From assembly GCA_021613375.1 (NCBI GenBank), contig CM038709.1:39825656-39889655 (forward strand): a stretch of 64,000 nt of DNA. Reading direction: 5' to 3'. Numbering within the stretch: position 1 is the first letter of the stretch; the number at the start of each line of letters is the position of its first letter. Positions 47,040 through 58,190 of the stretch are shown here, one piece after another. The position numbers were made by a program, and so were the translations under genes. The notes below the pieces were generated by a model that worked only from the letters and a program-made list of their open reading frames with translations, made no database searches and was not told the origin of the DNA. This stretch comes from Megaleporinus macrocephalus. Taxonomy: Eukaryota > Chordata > Actinopteri > Characiformes > Anostomidae.

Positions 47040-47960
47040 GAAAAGGTGTGTGAATCCTTTAAAATGATCTGCTATTCTGCATTAATTGGTCATAAAACAT
47101 GATCTGATCTACATCTAAGTCCCAAGCATAAACAAACTCAATGTGCTTTCCAAAAGAAACGTCACTTCACGCCTGAAGTTTGCCAAAGAGTACCTTGATA
47201 CTCCACAATGCTACTGGGAAGATGTTTTGTGAACTGATGAAACCAAGGCTGAATTGTTAAGGATGAACACACAGCACTACATATGGTGTAAAAGGGCACT
47301 GCATACCAACATACTAACATCATCCCAACGGTGAAGTACGGTGGTGGAAGCATCATGATTTAGGGCTGCTTTGCTGCTTGGGGGCCTGGACTGCTTGCCA
47401 TCATTGAGGGGAAAATTAATTCTTAAGTTTATCAAGGTATCTTACAGAATAATGTCAGGGTGAGGCTCAATAGAAGTTTGCTGATGCAGCAGGACAATGA
47501 CCCTAAACATTGAGGTAAATTTACAGAATGCCTTCAAAAAAAGAAAATCAGCCTTTTGGAGTGGTCCAGTCAGAGTCCAGACCTGAATCTAATAGAGATG
47601 CTGTGGAATGACCTCAAGAGAGCTGTTCACACCAGACATCCTAACAACATGGCTGTGCTGAAGCAGTTCTGTAAGGAAGAATGGACCAAAATTCCTCCTG
47701 AACGTTGTGCAGGTCTGATCAGCAGCTTGTTGGAAGGTATTGCTGCCAAAGGAGGTTCGACCAGTAATTAAATCCAAGGGTTCACTTACTTTTTCCACCA
47801 GCACTGTGAGTGTTTAGTGGATGTGTTTAATACAGACCTGAAATATTATAATTGTTTGTGTTGTATTAGGTTTAGCACATCATGTCCATTTAATTAGAGT
47901 TTTTTTATTGGTCATTGATCTGATTCAGCATGCAGCGGTTTATTGCCGTTCACTTCCACT
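47040..47960 (+). pseudogene. Tc1-like transposon relic with intact C-terminal reading frame
   Basis: The 5' part of the transposase (helix-turn-helix region) is missing: after about 120 bp of terminus-like DNA the sequence enters at ttgccaaagagtaccttgat. Readable parts: GGGSIM then a TAG at about 47358, QQDNDPKH then a TGA at about 47512. A clean frame at 47556-47771 contains SPDLNLIEMLWNDLKRAVH, ERCAGLISSLLEGIAAKGG. A right terminus is suggested by ggttcacttactttttccac. Inactive. Confidence 0.8.
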
Positions 47961-48249
47961 GTTTTTAGGAGTGCTTGGTCTTAAACTACAGTCAGAATAG
48001 TGATCAATTACATATATCTGACTTATAGGATGAGTAACGAAAAACTTTGATTCAGTAGAGAAAAGTTGGGCAGATGTACATGTTTTGGTAGCTACATAAA
48101 AAACTATGTGGGGCCACATTGATAAGTGAGTAACAGTAAATCAACTGAAGAGAAGATATAGAATAAAGAAGAAATAAACAATCTAGAAGAAGCAAAATAA
48201 ACTAATAGAATAGCGAGAACTATTTCAGTAGACTTCATTCTAGAACCTA
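47961..48249. other. Unassigned AT-rich sequence
   Basis: Nothing recognisable. Confidence 0.4.
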
Positions 48250-48900
48250 AAAAAAAAACCTCCGCAGTCTCCACTGGTCTGAGTTATCAGAGTGATCGAA
48301 GGCTTTGAGACCGACTTGAAGACGGCGGTTATGGGACACTAACCGTCCTGGTCCAGATTCCTCAGAGAGGATGCCAAGGGAAACAATCTGGGTGAGTAAA
48401 ATTAAGCGAACGCTTGGTTTGCCAGACCTCAGTTTGGGCCCTGGAACGCAGGAGGCCCAGTCACACCCATACACACACACACACACACTCACAGTCCCCA
48501 TGCCCTGACTCTCTCTCTTTCTCTCTATCTCTCTCTCTAAATCCCTCCTAACTGCAAAAACCTCGCTAGCAGACAAAGGGGGCCGCGCGTTCCAAGAAAA
48601 AGACGTTTAGGCCCTTTTATTTGCGCAAGAGCTGTGGAGAACAGGGCCTTGATATACAATCCAGTAGTTGATACTTGTTTTTCTAATTTGCTCAGCCTCG
48701 CGAGCCACGGACGTGTTTACGCAGAAGGATGACGAACGAGGACGAGAAAGCGATTGAGGTTTGAACTGACCATGCCATGGCCCGACACATCGCGCAGAGA
48801 TTTGGGTTGGCTGCTCTGGCCACCCTTGGGTTTCCTTGGCCTGCTGCATATTTGACGGTGGTTTGCATCCACGAATACACAATGGTCACTGTGTAATCTT
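48250..48900. promoter_or_regulatory. Candidate conserved noncoding element(s)
   Basis: A complex sequence with cctcagagaggatgccaagg, ggtgagtaaaattaagcgaa, ggcccttttatttgcgcaag and tatttgacggtggtttgcat. A short (AC)n/(CT)n patch lies at 48470-48540. Frames on the minus strand (91-109 residues) show no domain. The regulatory role is inferred from texture. Confidence 0.38.
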
Positions 48901-49599
48901 TCCGCTGCGAGTGGCCAAATGCGAAGCCTTAGCTGAGCCTTAGCTATTAGATGTTTGAATGATCTCTTTCTGGACCCTTGTCATACACCGCTACCTACTG
49001 TACCTTGTACTGGCTACTTAAAGACAGGCCACCCATGTTATAAACAGGGTGAAGGTCCTTCATAGCTCTAGGAAGGCTGCAAACATTTACATAGTTAGTC
49101 AGCCACAAATGAGCCTTCACCATGCACGTGGGATGGGTTAGAGAGGGGTAAAGCTTAGACCATGACTAGGCTGCCTACATGTTGAGCCTGCTAGTCTAGT
49201 TTGCCAGCAGTAAACAAATTTGTACATTATACGGGTTGCCGTAAAGGTAAATACATCTTAAAATCAATAGGAATCACAGTGTTAACCAGTCCTCACCTAT
49301 GCTGCCCTCTGAGCTGTAGGCTAATAAATACAACCAAGCTCTTTTTAGAGTAACTAATACCCCAGCCATAAAAATCACAAAGAAAGTTGTGGTTTTATCT
49401 TTATTTAGCACAAATTGGATGTAGAGTTTGGAGGCCAAACTGAGTTAAATCATGTAGAAAGTGATGAGTCATTAATTCATTCCTTTGTCGTGATGATTTG
49501 TTCCTATTTACTCCAGTTGCATGGCTACAAGATGATACTGAGCTTCCTAGCGGTACTGTTAGCCATCAGTTAGCTGGATCTTATTAGATCTTTCTCCCA
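48901..49599. other. Unassigned sequence
   Basis: No gene or shared repeat was noticed. Confidence 0.4.
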
Positions 49600-50290
49600 T
49601 CCAGGTTACCTATAGAAAGCTACATCAGCCTGGAACATTCTGGCTCAGTTACGGCCAGGGCAAAACCCTCATCTTACAAGTCTTCAGGTAGTCCACTGTG
49701 GATTTTAGGGTGTGTTTAGGGTCATTATCCTGTTTTAGAAGCCATTTTCATCTTCATTCTTCCATTAACAGTTGGAGAAGGTGTTCTTTTGATGAAACTC
49801 TGCCTGAGCAAAAAGTTCTATTTTAGGAAATATTTCCAAAAACGCATCAGACTTTTTCAGATGTTTCTTAGCGAAATTCTCACACTGAACTTTGTGGTGT
49901 AGATGCAGGAAAAAGACAAAAACAACACTTGCTGTCTTCTTATAACTTCTTATAGCTTCTTCTGCATTGTGGCCATGACTTATTTTAATTCATCAACTGC
50001 TTAGAGGAGCCCAGGGCTGCTGATTGTTGGGATGAGGTTTAAAAAATAGAGAAATTTTGCATTTCCCAATGCCGGATAGCCCTGACAAGCTAATTAACGT
50101 GTTTGATCTTGTTAAAAGTCTTAGAGCTCGAAACTCTTGGGGTACCCAAACTTTAAAATAAGTTAAAACAAATGATGTTGTATAGAATGCTTGAATCTCT
50201 ATGTATTTTGTGAATCAGTTCATCTTCTACTCCCTTAACGAATCATTGTGACAGAAATGTTGGCCAGTGGTGTCCAAACTTTTGTATGCC
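49600..50290 (-). pseudogene. Probable Tc1-like transposon relic
   Basis: On the minus strand: a terminus-like ggggcatacaaaagtttgga, further on aaaatagaactttttgctca, then gataatgaccctaaacacac (DNDPKHT-like) and aaatccacagtggactacct. The order fits a fish Tc1-like element, but all frames are broken and the N-terminal region is not visible. Confidence 0.5.
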
Positions 50291-50559
50291 CCTGTAAATA
50301 TATAATTATGGACGGCTGCATGATTTGCCTGCTGCAAAGTCGCTGACCACTGCTTTGACTGCTCTTGTTCACACATCTCAATGCTAAAGTAGCTTAATGT
50401 GTAGCAGGCAACTGCAACGTCTGGCTTATACACAATTTTACATGAGCTGTTATAGATTACATCCATAGCACAACCTGTACACTGAATTTGATCGCTATAG
50501 GATTGGACAGTTTGACTCAGATGCCTTAGCCTTGCGTGAATATCTCTGAAAGACAAATG
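50291..50559. other. Unassigned sequence
   Basis: A 140-residue minus-strand frame (50227-50649) crosses this part. It has no domain I recognise, and its right part lies in the neighbouring island, so I do not call it a gene. Confidence 0.35.
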
Positions 50560-51020
50560 ATGGAAAGTAGCTGAGTGGCCATCACCACTTAATAACACGT
50601 TGACACGCAGCTGCGGCTTTCGAAAGTCGTACCTTTCGACATAAAACACCGCCGATTGTCTAAAAACCGGCCTGTCGAGCAGCGGGCCTGCTTTCCCAGT
50701 TCCAACTCAGCCCACTCGTCTCCACAGGTATTTGAGGGAAGCGCCCCAGTGCGGAACCGTAAAACAAAAAAAACGCGAACGTTTAAATTGTATGGATTTG
50801 CAGCAGCGACCAAATCAGCCTCCTCCGTTTTTTTTCCCTCTTTCTACGGTTTAAAATCTTCTCGGCTGACATATAATTTCGGCTGTGGTCCTTTTGAAAA
50901 ACCGTCCGGTGGCTTGGCTGACATTTGACAAACCTGTGTGGAGTTGACAGCGCTGGTCTGTGGTCTACCTTATTTGAAGCCAGCCTGCTCACGCCGAGAA
51001 TAAAAGGGGGAAAAAAAGAA
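50560..51020. promoter_or_regulatory. Candidate conserved noncoding element
   Basis: A complex CpG-containing island: cacgttgacacgcagctgcg, ctttcgaaagtcgtaccttt (a near-palindrome with TTTCGAAAG), acatataatttcggctgtgg. Open frames on both strands overlap without a domain. Inference only. Confidence 0.38.
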
Positions 51021-51144
51021 GAAGGAGGGTTTGGGTTACTGCTGGGAGAAGCATCGCCACGTTAACAGCGGGGGGGTTCCTAGATGGAGAGCCGAGCTGG
51101 AGAGACTGACTCGGATTTACGTAGATATTATAGGTATTATCAAT

Positions 51145-51660
51145 CTTATGAGCATCTTATCAGTCATACCATTAAAACCACTTCTACACTCACTGTCCAG
51201 TTTAGCAGAACCACTGACCATATATGAGCACTCTGTAGACTATAGTCCATCTGTTTCTCTGTATACTTTGTTATCCTGGTCTTCCATGGTCAGGACCCCC
51301 ACAGGACCACCACAGAACCAGGTATTATTTGGTTGGTGAATCGTTCTCAGCACTGCAGTGACACTGACGTGGTGGTGGGGTGTCATTGTTACTGCTGGAC
51401 GTAGTCCACCAACCTCAAATATCCAGACAACAACGTCCTGTGACCACTAATGAAGGACCAGAGGAACACAAACTGTGAAGCAATAGATGAGCTATCTGGA
51501 CCAACAAGATCTAATAGCATGGACAGTGAGTGGACATAGTGTTTAAAATCTAAAGCAGCACTGCTGAGTCTGACTCTGGATCAGCTTAACAGCCACTAAC
51601 ACTGCCACTACGTCAGTAGTCTCTAGAGTGAGATGTTCTGTATAAAGGCTTGGAAAACCC
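51145..51660. repeat. Repeat family R, copy 2
   Basis: ccactgaccatatatgagca, cagcactgcagtgacactga, cgtggtggtggggtg, gaccactaatgaaggaccag, tggacagtgagtggaca, agcactgctgagtctg. A better preserved copy than 45840-46249. Confidence 0.7.
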
Positions 51661-51875
51661 TCTTCTTATGATGTAGGTGGGAGAAACTATGACTGCTTTG
51701 GGGCGGACAACTTTGTGGGGCTGGCTATTTATTTTTTTATTGAATGCAGAAATCAGTTGCAGAAAGGAGTTCAAATGATCTGTACAATGAAGAGAATAGA
51801 ACTTTGGGAAGGATTAAGATTTTGATCAACAATTAAGGTAAACGTTATAATAACACTAGCTTGGTTGTATTCAAT
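51661..51875. other. Unassigned sequence
   Basis: Nothing recognisable. Confidence 0.4.
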
Positions 51876-52165
51876 CAGTCAGTCAATCAACATTTATTTA
51901 CATACGCTTTTTACAACCAGTGTTGTCTCAAAGCTGCTTTACAGAAAAGCCATTCATGAAAAAAGAGGAAAAAAGGAAAGGATTGAAAGAAAAAAGAGGC
52001 CATGCATAAACATATAAACGTTAGAAAGGATATCCAGGTCCAAGCCCCCCATAGAGCAAGCCAGAGGCAACAGTGGCAGTGGAAACGTTGAGAGGGACCC
52101 AGGATCAAGGGAGGAACCCATCCTCCTCTAGTCGACTCCGGATAGAGAGAGAACGACAAAGTTGA
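51876..52165. repeat. Common teleost interspersed repeat
   Basis: catttatttacatacgcttt, caaagctgctttacagaaaa, tatccaggtccaagcccccc, gagcaagccagaggcaacag, gggaggaacccatcctcctc, tagtcgact. I recognise this order as a widespread fish retroelement-derived repeat; the minus-strand frame over it is spurious. Confidence 0.75.
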
Positions 52166-52394
52166 CAGGATGCAACAAGAAGCTCGGCTTAAACATCTAA
52201 TTCAGGAGGTGGTGATGTAAAGTTCCCCATCTTAGGTTCTCCATCAAAGTGAGAGATAGTGCCAGATGATGGTGGCTCTACTGTGTATATTTACTAGCCT
52301 AATTGCTCAGGTGGTCAGAATTGGTTAACACCACATGGACTCCCAATGGCTACAATGATGTATTGGTGGCATGCTGGGTAATGTAGTGCGAGAA
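52166..52394. other. Unassigned sequence
   Basis: Nothing recognisable. Confidence 0.35.
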
Positions 52395-52700
52395 TGAAAC
52401 CATCCATCCATCCATCATCTGGCGCTTAATCCTGCTAGTCGGGGTCACTGGGGGAGCTGGAGCCAATCCCAGCGTCATCAGGCGAAGGCAGGGTACACCA
52501 TGAACAGTTCACCAGTCCATTGCATGGCTAACACTCACTCACACACGCACACCCACGGGCAATTTAGAGTGAACCATCAACCTACCATGCATGTGTTTGG
52601 ACTGTGGGAGGAAACTGGAGTACCTGGAGGAAACCCGGAGCACGGAGGGAACATACACACTCCACACAGAACGGCCCGGACCAGGAACTAACCCAAATCA
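52395..52700 (+). repeat. Repeat family V, second copy seeding the 20-bp satellite
   Basis: A nearly complete element: catccatccatcatctggcg, gtcggggtcactgggggagc, cacccacgggcaatttagag, catgcatgtgtttggactgt, gggaggaaac, acacactccacacagaacgg. The 20-bp array follows and the true element tail reappears beyond it. Confidence 0.85.
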
Positions 52701-53195
52701 TCTAACCACTACACCACCATACTAACCACTACACCACCGTACTAACGACTTCACCACCATACTAACCACTACACCACTGTACTAACCACTACACCACCGT
52801 ACTAATCACTACACCACCGTATTAACCACTACACCACCATACTAACCACTACACCACCGTACTAACCACTACACCACCGTACTAGCCACTACACCACCGT
52901 ACTAACCACTACACCACCATACTAACCACTACACCACCAGACTAACCACTACACCACCGTATTAACCACTACACCACCATACTAGCCACTACACCACCAT
53001 ACTAACCACTACACCACCATACTAGCCACTACACCACCATACTAGCCACTACACCACCATACTAACCACTACACCACCATACTAGCCACTACACCACCAT
53101 ACTAACCACTACACCACTGTACTAACCACTACACCACCATACTAACCACTACACCACCATACTAACCACTAACCACTGTACCACCGTGCCACCCG
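52701..53195 (+). repeat. 20-bp minisatellite, array 2, ending in the native family V tail
   Basis: About 23 units of actaaccactacaccaccat with variants ccgta and tagccac. At 53171-53195 the DNA reads aaccactgtaccaccgtgcc, accc, the terminal motif of the interspersed repeat. So the array is an internal expansion of the last about 20 bp of the element, with the original end preserved. Confidence 0.93.
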
Positions 53196-53470
53196 AGAAT
53201 GAAACCATGGTATGTAAAATTGTGAATTCTGAAATATATCTTGCTTTAAAGTTGGAGTTTGGAACCAGGAACAGTAAAAGCAAGGCCAGGAGGTCCATCA
53301 CTTGTGTAACAAGCAGGGGCGTAGCAGCAAATTCTGGGCCCTGTACTCTCTCAATGTCAGTGGGCCCCTATCCATGCCAGTACACAAGGCCCATACTCAG
53401 GCCCTGGGTAGTCAGGTTCACTTCCCCCCCCCACTACCACACCCATGGTAACAAGTAACTAGCTAGGATT
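53196..53470. repeat. Unassigned sequence with a repeat fragment (aggggcgtagcagcaaattc)
   Basis: caggggcgtagcagcaaatt, ctgggccctgtactctctca, gtgggcccctatccatg is the head of a repeat that I associate with fish genomes. The remainder is unassigned. Confidence 0.45.
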
Positions 53471-54499
53471 CAGAACCCACATAACATTGCTTCCTATACA
53501 TTCGGAACATCTGAAGCGTGAAACAACCAATGTATTGCCAGCTAACATTGGCCAATTGCTTAAATAATAATATATACACTTAAATATCATAAAAACGCTA
53601 GACGCTCACACTTGCGCTCATGATCACGTTCAGAAAGCTTTAACATGAGATTGGATATTCACTTTGAAGTGGTTGGTACAAGTCAATTGATATAGTATAA
53701 AAAGGATGTTTATACTCAAGCGACGGGCTGTCCACCGGTCAAGCTGAGGGTCAGATATTTCAGTAGAGTCGGAGCGTGCTCTATCTGCAGCCAAAACACA
53801 TTCTCCCAAAGTTGGTCCCGGACATGCCTGCGCATTTCAAGCGTGCGCTGGAGCAGGCATCCCGAGCACGCCCGGTAATTAAAAGAGGTAAAACACTCAC
53901 ACACACACAAACACGCACGCAGATACACAAAGCGCAACATGCTTACTCTCAGTTAATTTGCAGACACCAACAAAAATGGAAAACAGACAGCCAATGGGCC
54001 CTCCGACTCCTATGCACATTAGAGCCAGTCAAGTGTGTCAAATCTAATTGGAATATATGAATGTTTCCTTTGTCTGTTGCCCCTAGCCCACTTGGCAATG
54101 AGCAGAAATCAGCTTGATACTGAATTTCCCTGGTTACAGTTTGAAGGGTAAAACCTGATGAAAAGCACTTTTTGTGTGTGTGTGTGTATATATGTGTGTG
54201 TGTGTGCCACATGTGTCGATGCTTCTGCTGCGTTGGCTCACAAACTAATTGTAGCCTGGGTTTTCTCTGTGTAGCAGTGCAAATATTGGAAATACGGAGG
54301 CGCGTTCACAAACGCCACACGCTGTGACTTCTTTCACGGGTTCCTTAAAAAAGGGTTATAAGGTCTTAAAATAGATAGTCTTCAATAGAGAGAGAGAGAG
54401 AGAGAGCAGCAGAGAGAGTTTCCAAGAGTTTACATTTAGAGACAAAGACAAAAGGGCCGGGGTGAAAAGAGTCAGCCAGCTTAACTAATTCTGAATAGT
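53471..54499. promoter_or_regulatory. Unassigned; candidate regulatory islands at 53720-54060 and 54220-54380
   Basis: Complex sequence with microsatellites (AC at about 53897-53911, TG at 54172-54206, AG at 54388-54408). The islands contain gtcaagtgtgtcaaatctaa and cgttggctcacaaactaatt. No gene is seen. Confidence 0.3.
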
Positions 54500-54564
54500 C
54501 AACGATCCATTCACGGTGGTCCTGTGGTCAGACCTTGACCAGTAATGAAGAACTAGAGGAGAGT
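54500..54564. repeat. Repeat family R, short fragment
   Basis: ggtggtcctgtggtcagacc, agtaatgaagaactagagga matches the end of family R copies. Confidence 0.5.
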
Positions 54565-54785
54565 TCTGGTAAGGATTTAAAATTTGCATTGAATATGAAA
54601 TTCTACTACTGACATATAAAGCCCTAAACGGTCTCGCACCTCAGTACCTGAGTGGACTTATATCTTATTATGAACCAACTTACTAACTTGCAACGTTCTG
54701 GCTCACTGTTAGTATCTCACTTTTCATATAAAGGCTGCCCCCAGCTTTGGAATAACCTTACAGCCAGTGTTCAGGATTCATACAC
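54565..54785 (+). pseudogene. LINE 3' coding fragment (L2/CR1-type C-terminus)
   Basis: From 54615 the plus strand reads YKALNGLAPQYLSGLISYYE, a stretch typical of the region downstream of the reverse transcriptase in fish L2-like LINEs. Past it the frame breaks, but gcccccagctttggaataac still matches the expected LP.LWN-type continuation. It is truncated at both ends and no poly-A or microsatellite tail is seen. The 37-bp array starts only about 17 bp downstream. Confidence 0.7.
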
Positions 54786-54801
54786 AGCTGCAACACAATC
54801 A

Positions 54802-55497
54802 CCTGTACACAGGTAGGTGAAGGTAGTGTTACAGTTTATCTGTACACAGGTAGGTGAAGGTAGTGTTACAGTTTACCCGTACACAGGTAGGTGTAGGTAG
54901 TGTTACAGTTTATCTGTACACAGGTTGGTGAAGGTAGTGTTACAGTTTATCTGTACACAGGTAGGTGTAGGTAGTGTTACAGTTTATCTGTACACAGGTA
55001 GGTGAAGATAGTGTTACAGTTTATCTGTACACAGGTAGGTGTAGGTAGTGTTACAGTTTATCTGTACACAGGTAGGTGAAGGTAGTGTTACAGTTTACCT
55101 GTACACAGGTAGGTGTAGGTAGTGTTACAGTTTATCTGTACACAGGTAGGTGAAGGTAGTGTTACAGTTTATCTGTACACAGGTAGGTGTAGGTAGTGTT
55201 ACAGTTTATCTGTACACAGGTAGGTGAAGATAGTGTTACAGTTTATCTGTACACAGGTAGGTGTAGGTAGTGTTACAGTTTATCTGTACACAGGTAGGTG
55301 AAGGTAGTGTTACAGTTTACCTGTACACAGGTAGGTGTAGGTAGTGTTACAGTTTATCTGTACACAGGTAGGTGAAGGTAGTGTTACTGTTTATCTGTAC
55401 ACAGGTAGGTGAAGGTAGTGTTACAGTTTATCTGTACACAGGTAGGTGAAGGTAGTGTTACAGTTTACCTGTACACAGGTAGGTGAAGGTAGTGTTA
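54802..55497 (+). repeat. 37-bp minisatellite with 222-bp higher-order repeat
   Basis: About 19 units of ctgtacacaggtaggtgaag, gtagtgttacagtttat. Unit variants (gtgaagg, gtgtagg, gaagata, acctg) follow a fixed order that repeats after six units: gaagata at 55003 and 55225 are 222 bp apart. Non-coding. Confidence 0.94.
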
Positions 55498-55736
55498 GGA
55501 GTCTTCTCTATAACTCTTGTTGGTAACTGTAGGGTGGTTGGCCAGGTGGGGAATCACACCTCAGTCTACAGCATGGAGAGCAGCGGCTTAACCCACTACA
55601 CTGTACCAACCACAAATACACAGCAGTAGACTAAAACCATTCTAAGAACTTCTTAAAGGCCACAGGCCAGCAGTTTGGTTCTGTTGTCGTTGTTGCAGCT
55701 CCAGCTGGTGACTTGTTTATTCAAAAGGGCAACTTT
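55498..55736. other. Unassigned sequence
   Basis: ggccaggtggggaatcacac, agcggcttaacccactacac has a repeat-like texture, but no second copy was found in the window. Confidence 0.35.
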
Positions 55737-56324
55737 AAAGGAGCAAGAAAAAGTCATGCTCACAGTTTCACACAATGTGAAGGACAGTTGGTATTTTTAA
55801 TTTATGTGAAAAAATGATAAACAACAACTACAGCAAAAATTATACATATGAGGTTTTATTTTTACCGCACCAAACTTCGCTTATTTAAGATTTCCACCAG
55901 TTTATGCACCAGAACTAGTCATTTTCCAAACATTGTATAATCCATAGAACACAACAGCCTGTTTTCGTCACTGTGCCTTTAAGATTTACGTATGTAAATG
56001 AGCTCTGTCTGGATTGGCTGCCCTATATTGTACCTCATTTAAAATCCTGTCATTGCTTAAATACTCCTTATTAATTCAATGTGAACGGGAGGCATTAAGC
56101 TGCTCTAAGGTGAATCAATGAATATATGTAAATGCATAAATGCGATTATTTTTTATGACATCACAACACTGAATTTTAAAGGGCTCCTTTTTTCCCCCAG
56201 CATAATTTCTATACAAAACAGTACAGATTTGGAAGGTATGGGTATGTTTAGCTAGTCTGTGGTTTACAAATTCGACCTTTAAAATGTGTGGACAATCTAG
56301 TTTTCCATGGTATGGGCCCTTTAA
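55737..56324 (+). mobile_element. MITE-like element T with one 72-bp-type unit inside
   Basis: The left end is near ctttaaaggagcaag and the right end is gtatgggccctttaa; similar ends face each other with TTAA. The interior carries tatgtaaatgagctctgtct (shared with 953-972), then actccttattaattcaatgt, gaacgggaggcattaagctg, and ttatgacatcacaacactga. This is a single diverged version of the 72-bp satellite unit. Boundaries are approximate. Confidence 0.5.
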
Positions 56325-56737
56325 TGTCTAAACAAATGAATGCCTCCTGCGCTCAGTTTCTCTGCTGACCTTAGAACAGTTTGCACAGAGCTGTAAATGA
56401 ACCAGGAGGATGTGTGGACTTTCTCCAGAAGAAGAACAGACAGGTGAAGTATCTGTCTTAAGAAGGTCTACTAAGAGTTTGTGGCTGTGAACGGTTCTCT
56501 GCTGAGCTGAGGAGGCGCGACTGCACAGTATTTCTGGAACCCTCCTGGAGCCTTCTCTGCTCACAGCTCCACTAACAATAATAAAAACGCCCTCCTTTAA
56601 GGTGACATTACCGATTTACGAGTATTTGTGTCTGTAAAGTGTGTTCGTTGGCTCCTGGCTGTTATGGGCCGTCTCTCTGCAGGAACCATCAGTTAGGTCT
56701 GCTCTGGACGCATGGAAATCCTTGAGTCTCAAACGCA

Positions 56738-56774
<37 letters not shown>

Positions 56775-57051
56775 TTACAAACGCTCACATGCACTCGTTC
56801 TACTTCATCCGTGCAGTTTTCTGGTACTGCCTTTTATATTTTTGAGCTCTCTCTTGGTTCAGTAATTTTTATAGTTTGTATCGAGACTGTCATATGTAAA
56901 AGTATTTTATATCTGCTAGTACAGATAGTTCAGAATTGAACAAACAGAAACATGTACTTAGCTGCAAAACACACCTCAACCAATACAATATCAGATGTTT
57001 CAGTGTTTAATGTATCCACTCTTTACCTTTATTACAGATTCTATTCTTTTA
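56325..57051. other. Unassigned; (AC)n at 56740-56774
   Basis: A complex segment at 56330-56720 with frames on the minus strand but no domain, then an AC microsatellite, then AT-rich DNA. Confidence 0.35.
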
Positions 57052-57155
57052 AGTCTCATTTTTTTAGTTTCTTAAAGCAACACAGCCTTCGAAGTTTAGT
57101 TTTAGAAGTTGGAACATGTACAGTGATGTTGAGATCTAGACTCTGGGGTTTGTCA

Positions 57156-57183
<28 letters not shown>
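57156..57183. repeat. (TA)n microsatellite in unit 1
   Basis: About 28 bp of TA; the corresponding place in unit 2 has none. Confidence 0.95.
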
Positions 57184-57186
<3 letters not shown>

Positions 57187-57425
57187 TTTAATAACTAAAA
57201 AACATTTGAACAAAAACCTGAATCGCTCTGTTTGGAAAGAATTAGTCAGTAACTTTGTGTAAGAGTGCATTTGCATAGAAAATGAAACCAAAATTAAAAT
57301 CTAAAAAATTGTGTCTGTATCTCTTTTTGTCAATGAGGCACTTCTTGAACAGCTACGCATCCTTTCAGACCCATAGCTCTAACTGTAGCATGATAGTAGA
57401 AACACATACATTATTGTAGAAAAAA

Positions 57426-57426
<1 letters not shown>

Positions 57427-57492
<66 letters not shown>
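57427..57492. repeat. (TA)33 microsatellite in unit 1
   Basis: A pure TA run of about 66 bp. The homologous place in unit 2 (57966-57980) has only about seven repeats. Confidence 0.97.
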
Positions 57493-57497
<5 letters not shown>

Positions 57498-58190
57498 ATT
57501 GTGAAACATCCATTTATTCTATACAACTGTTTTCCGGCAGGTATGCACCGAGTTGGCTTTGACTAAAGCGTTTGGGAAATAGAAGCTGAAACTGGAGAGC
57601 AACAAGATTCTGATAAAGAGTATATTAATATCTTCCAGTCTATCACAGTCTATCTGTAGCTGAGCTTTTGTCCTAGACTATGTTATATCAAAAAGACGTC
57701 TCATTTTTAGTTTCCTAAAGCGACACGGCCTTCAAAGTTTAGTTTTAGAAGTTGGAACCATACAGTGATGTTGAGATCTGGACTCTGGGGTGGTCAGTCC
57801 ATTGTTGTAGCACCAGCGGCTTCTTTGTTGGATGTGTCTGTATCTCTTTTTCTCAATGAGGCACTTCTTAACCAGCTACACATCCTTTCAGACCAATAGC
57901 TCTAAGTTATATTCTGACTGTAGCAGGATAGTAGAAACACTTACATTATTGTAGGAAAAAGAAGTGTATATATATATATACTGTAGGTATGCACAGTGAC
58001 TGCTCTTCTGTGTGATTTTGAAGATGAAAATAAGTTTTTCTGTTGTTTCAGATTTAATTCTGAGTTGGCTTTGACTAAAGCGTTTGGGAAATAGAAACTA
58101 AAACTGGAGAGCTACAAGATTCTTCCAGTCTATCACAGTCTATCTGTAGCTGAGCTTTTGTCCTAGACTATGTTATATCAGAGAGACGTC

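Larger units (their letters stand above)
57052..58190 (-). repeat. Tandem duplication of a repeat family X segment
   Basis: Unit 1 (57052-57696) and unit 2 (57697-58190) share tctcatttttagttt, agcaacacagccttcgaagt, cagtgatgttgagatct, aatgaggcacttcttgaaca, gagttggctttgactaaagc, gtttgggaaatagaa, agtctatcacagtctatctg and tagactatgttatatca. Most of the length difference is the longer TA runs in unit 1. Confidence 0.9.

Noticed and set aside
50227..50649. 140-residue minus-strand frame as a gene or exon
   Set aside because: No recognisable domain or splice pattern; it spans the boundary between a transposon relic and a candidate noncoding element.
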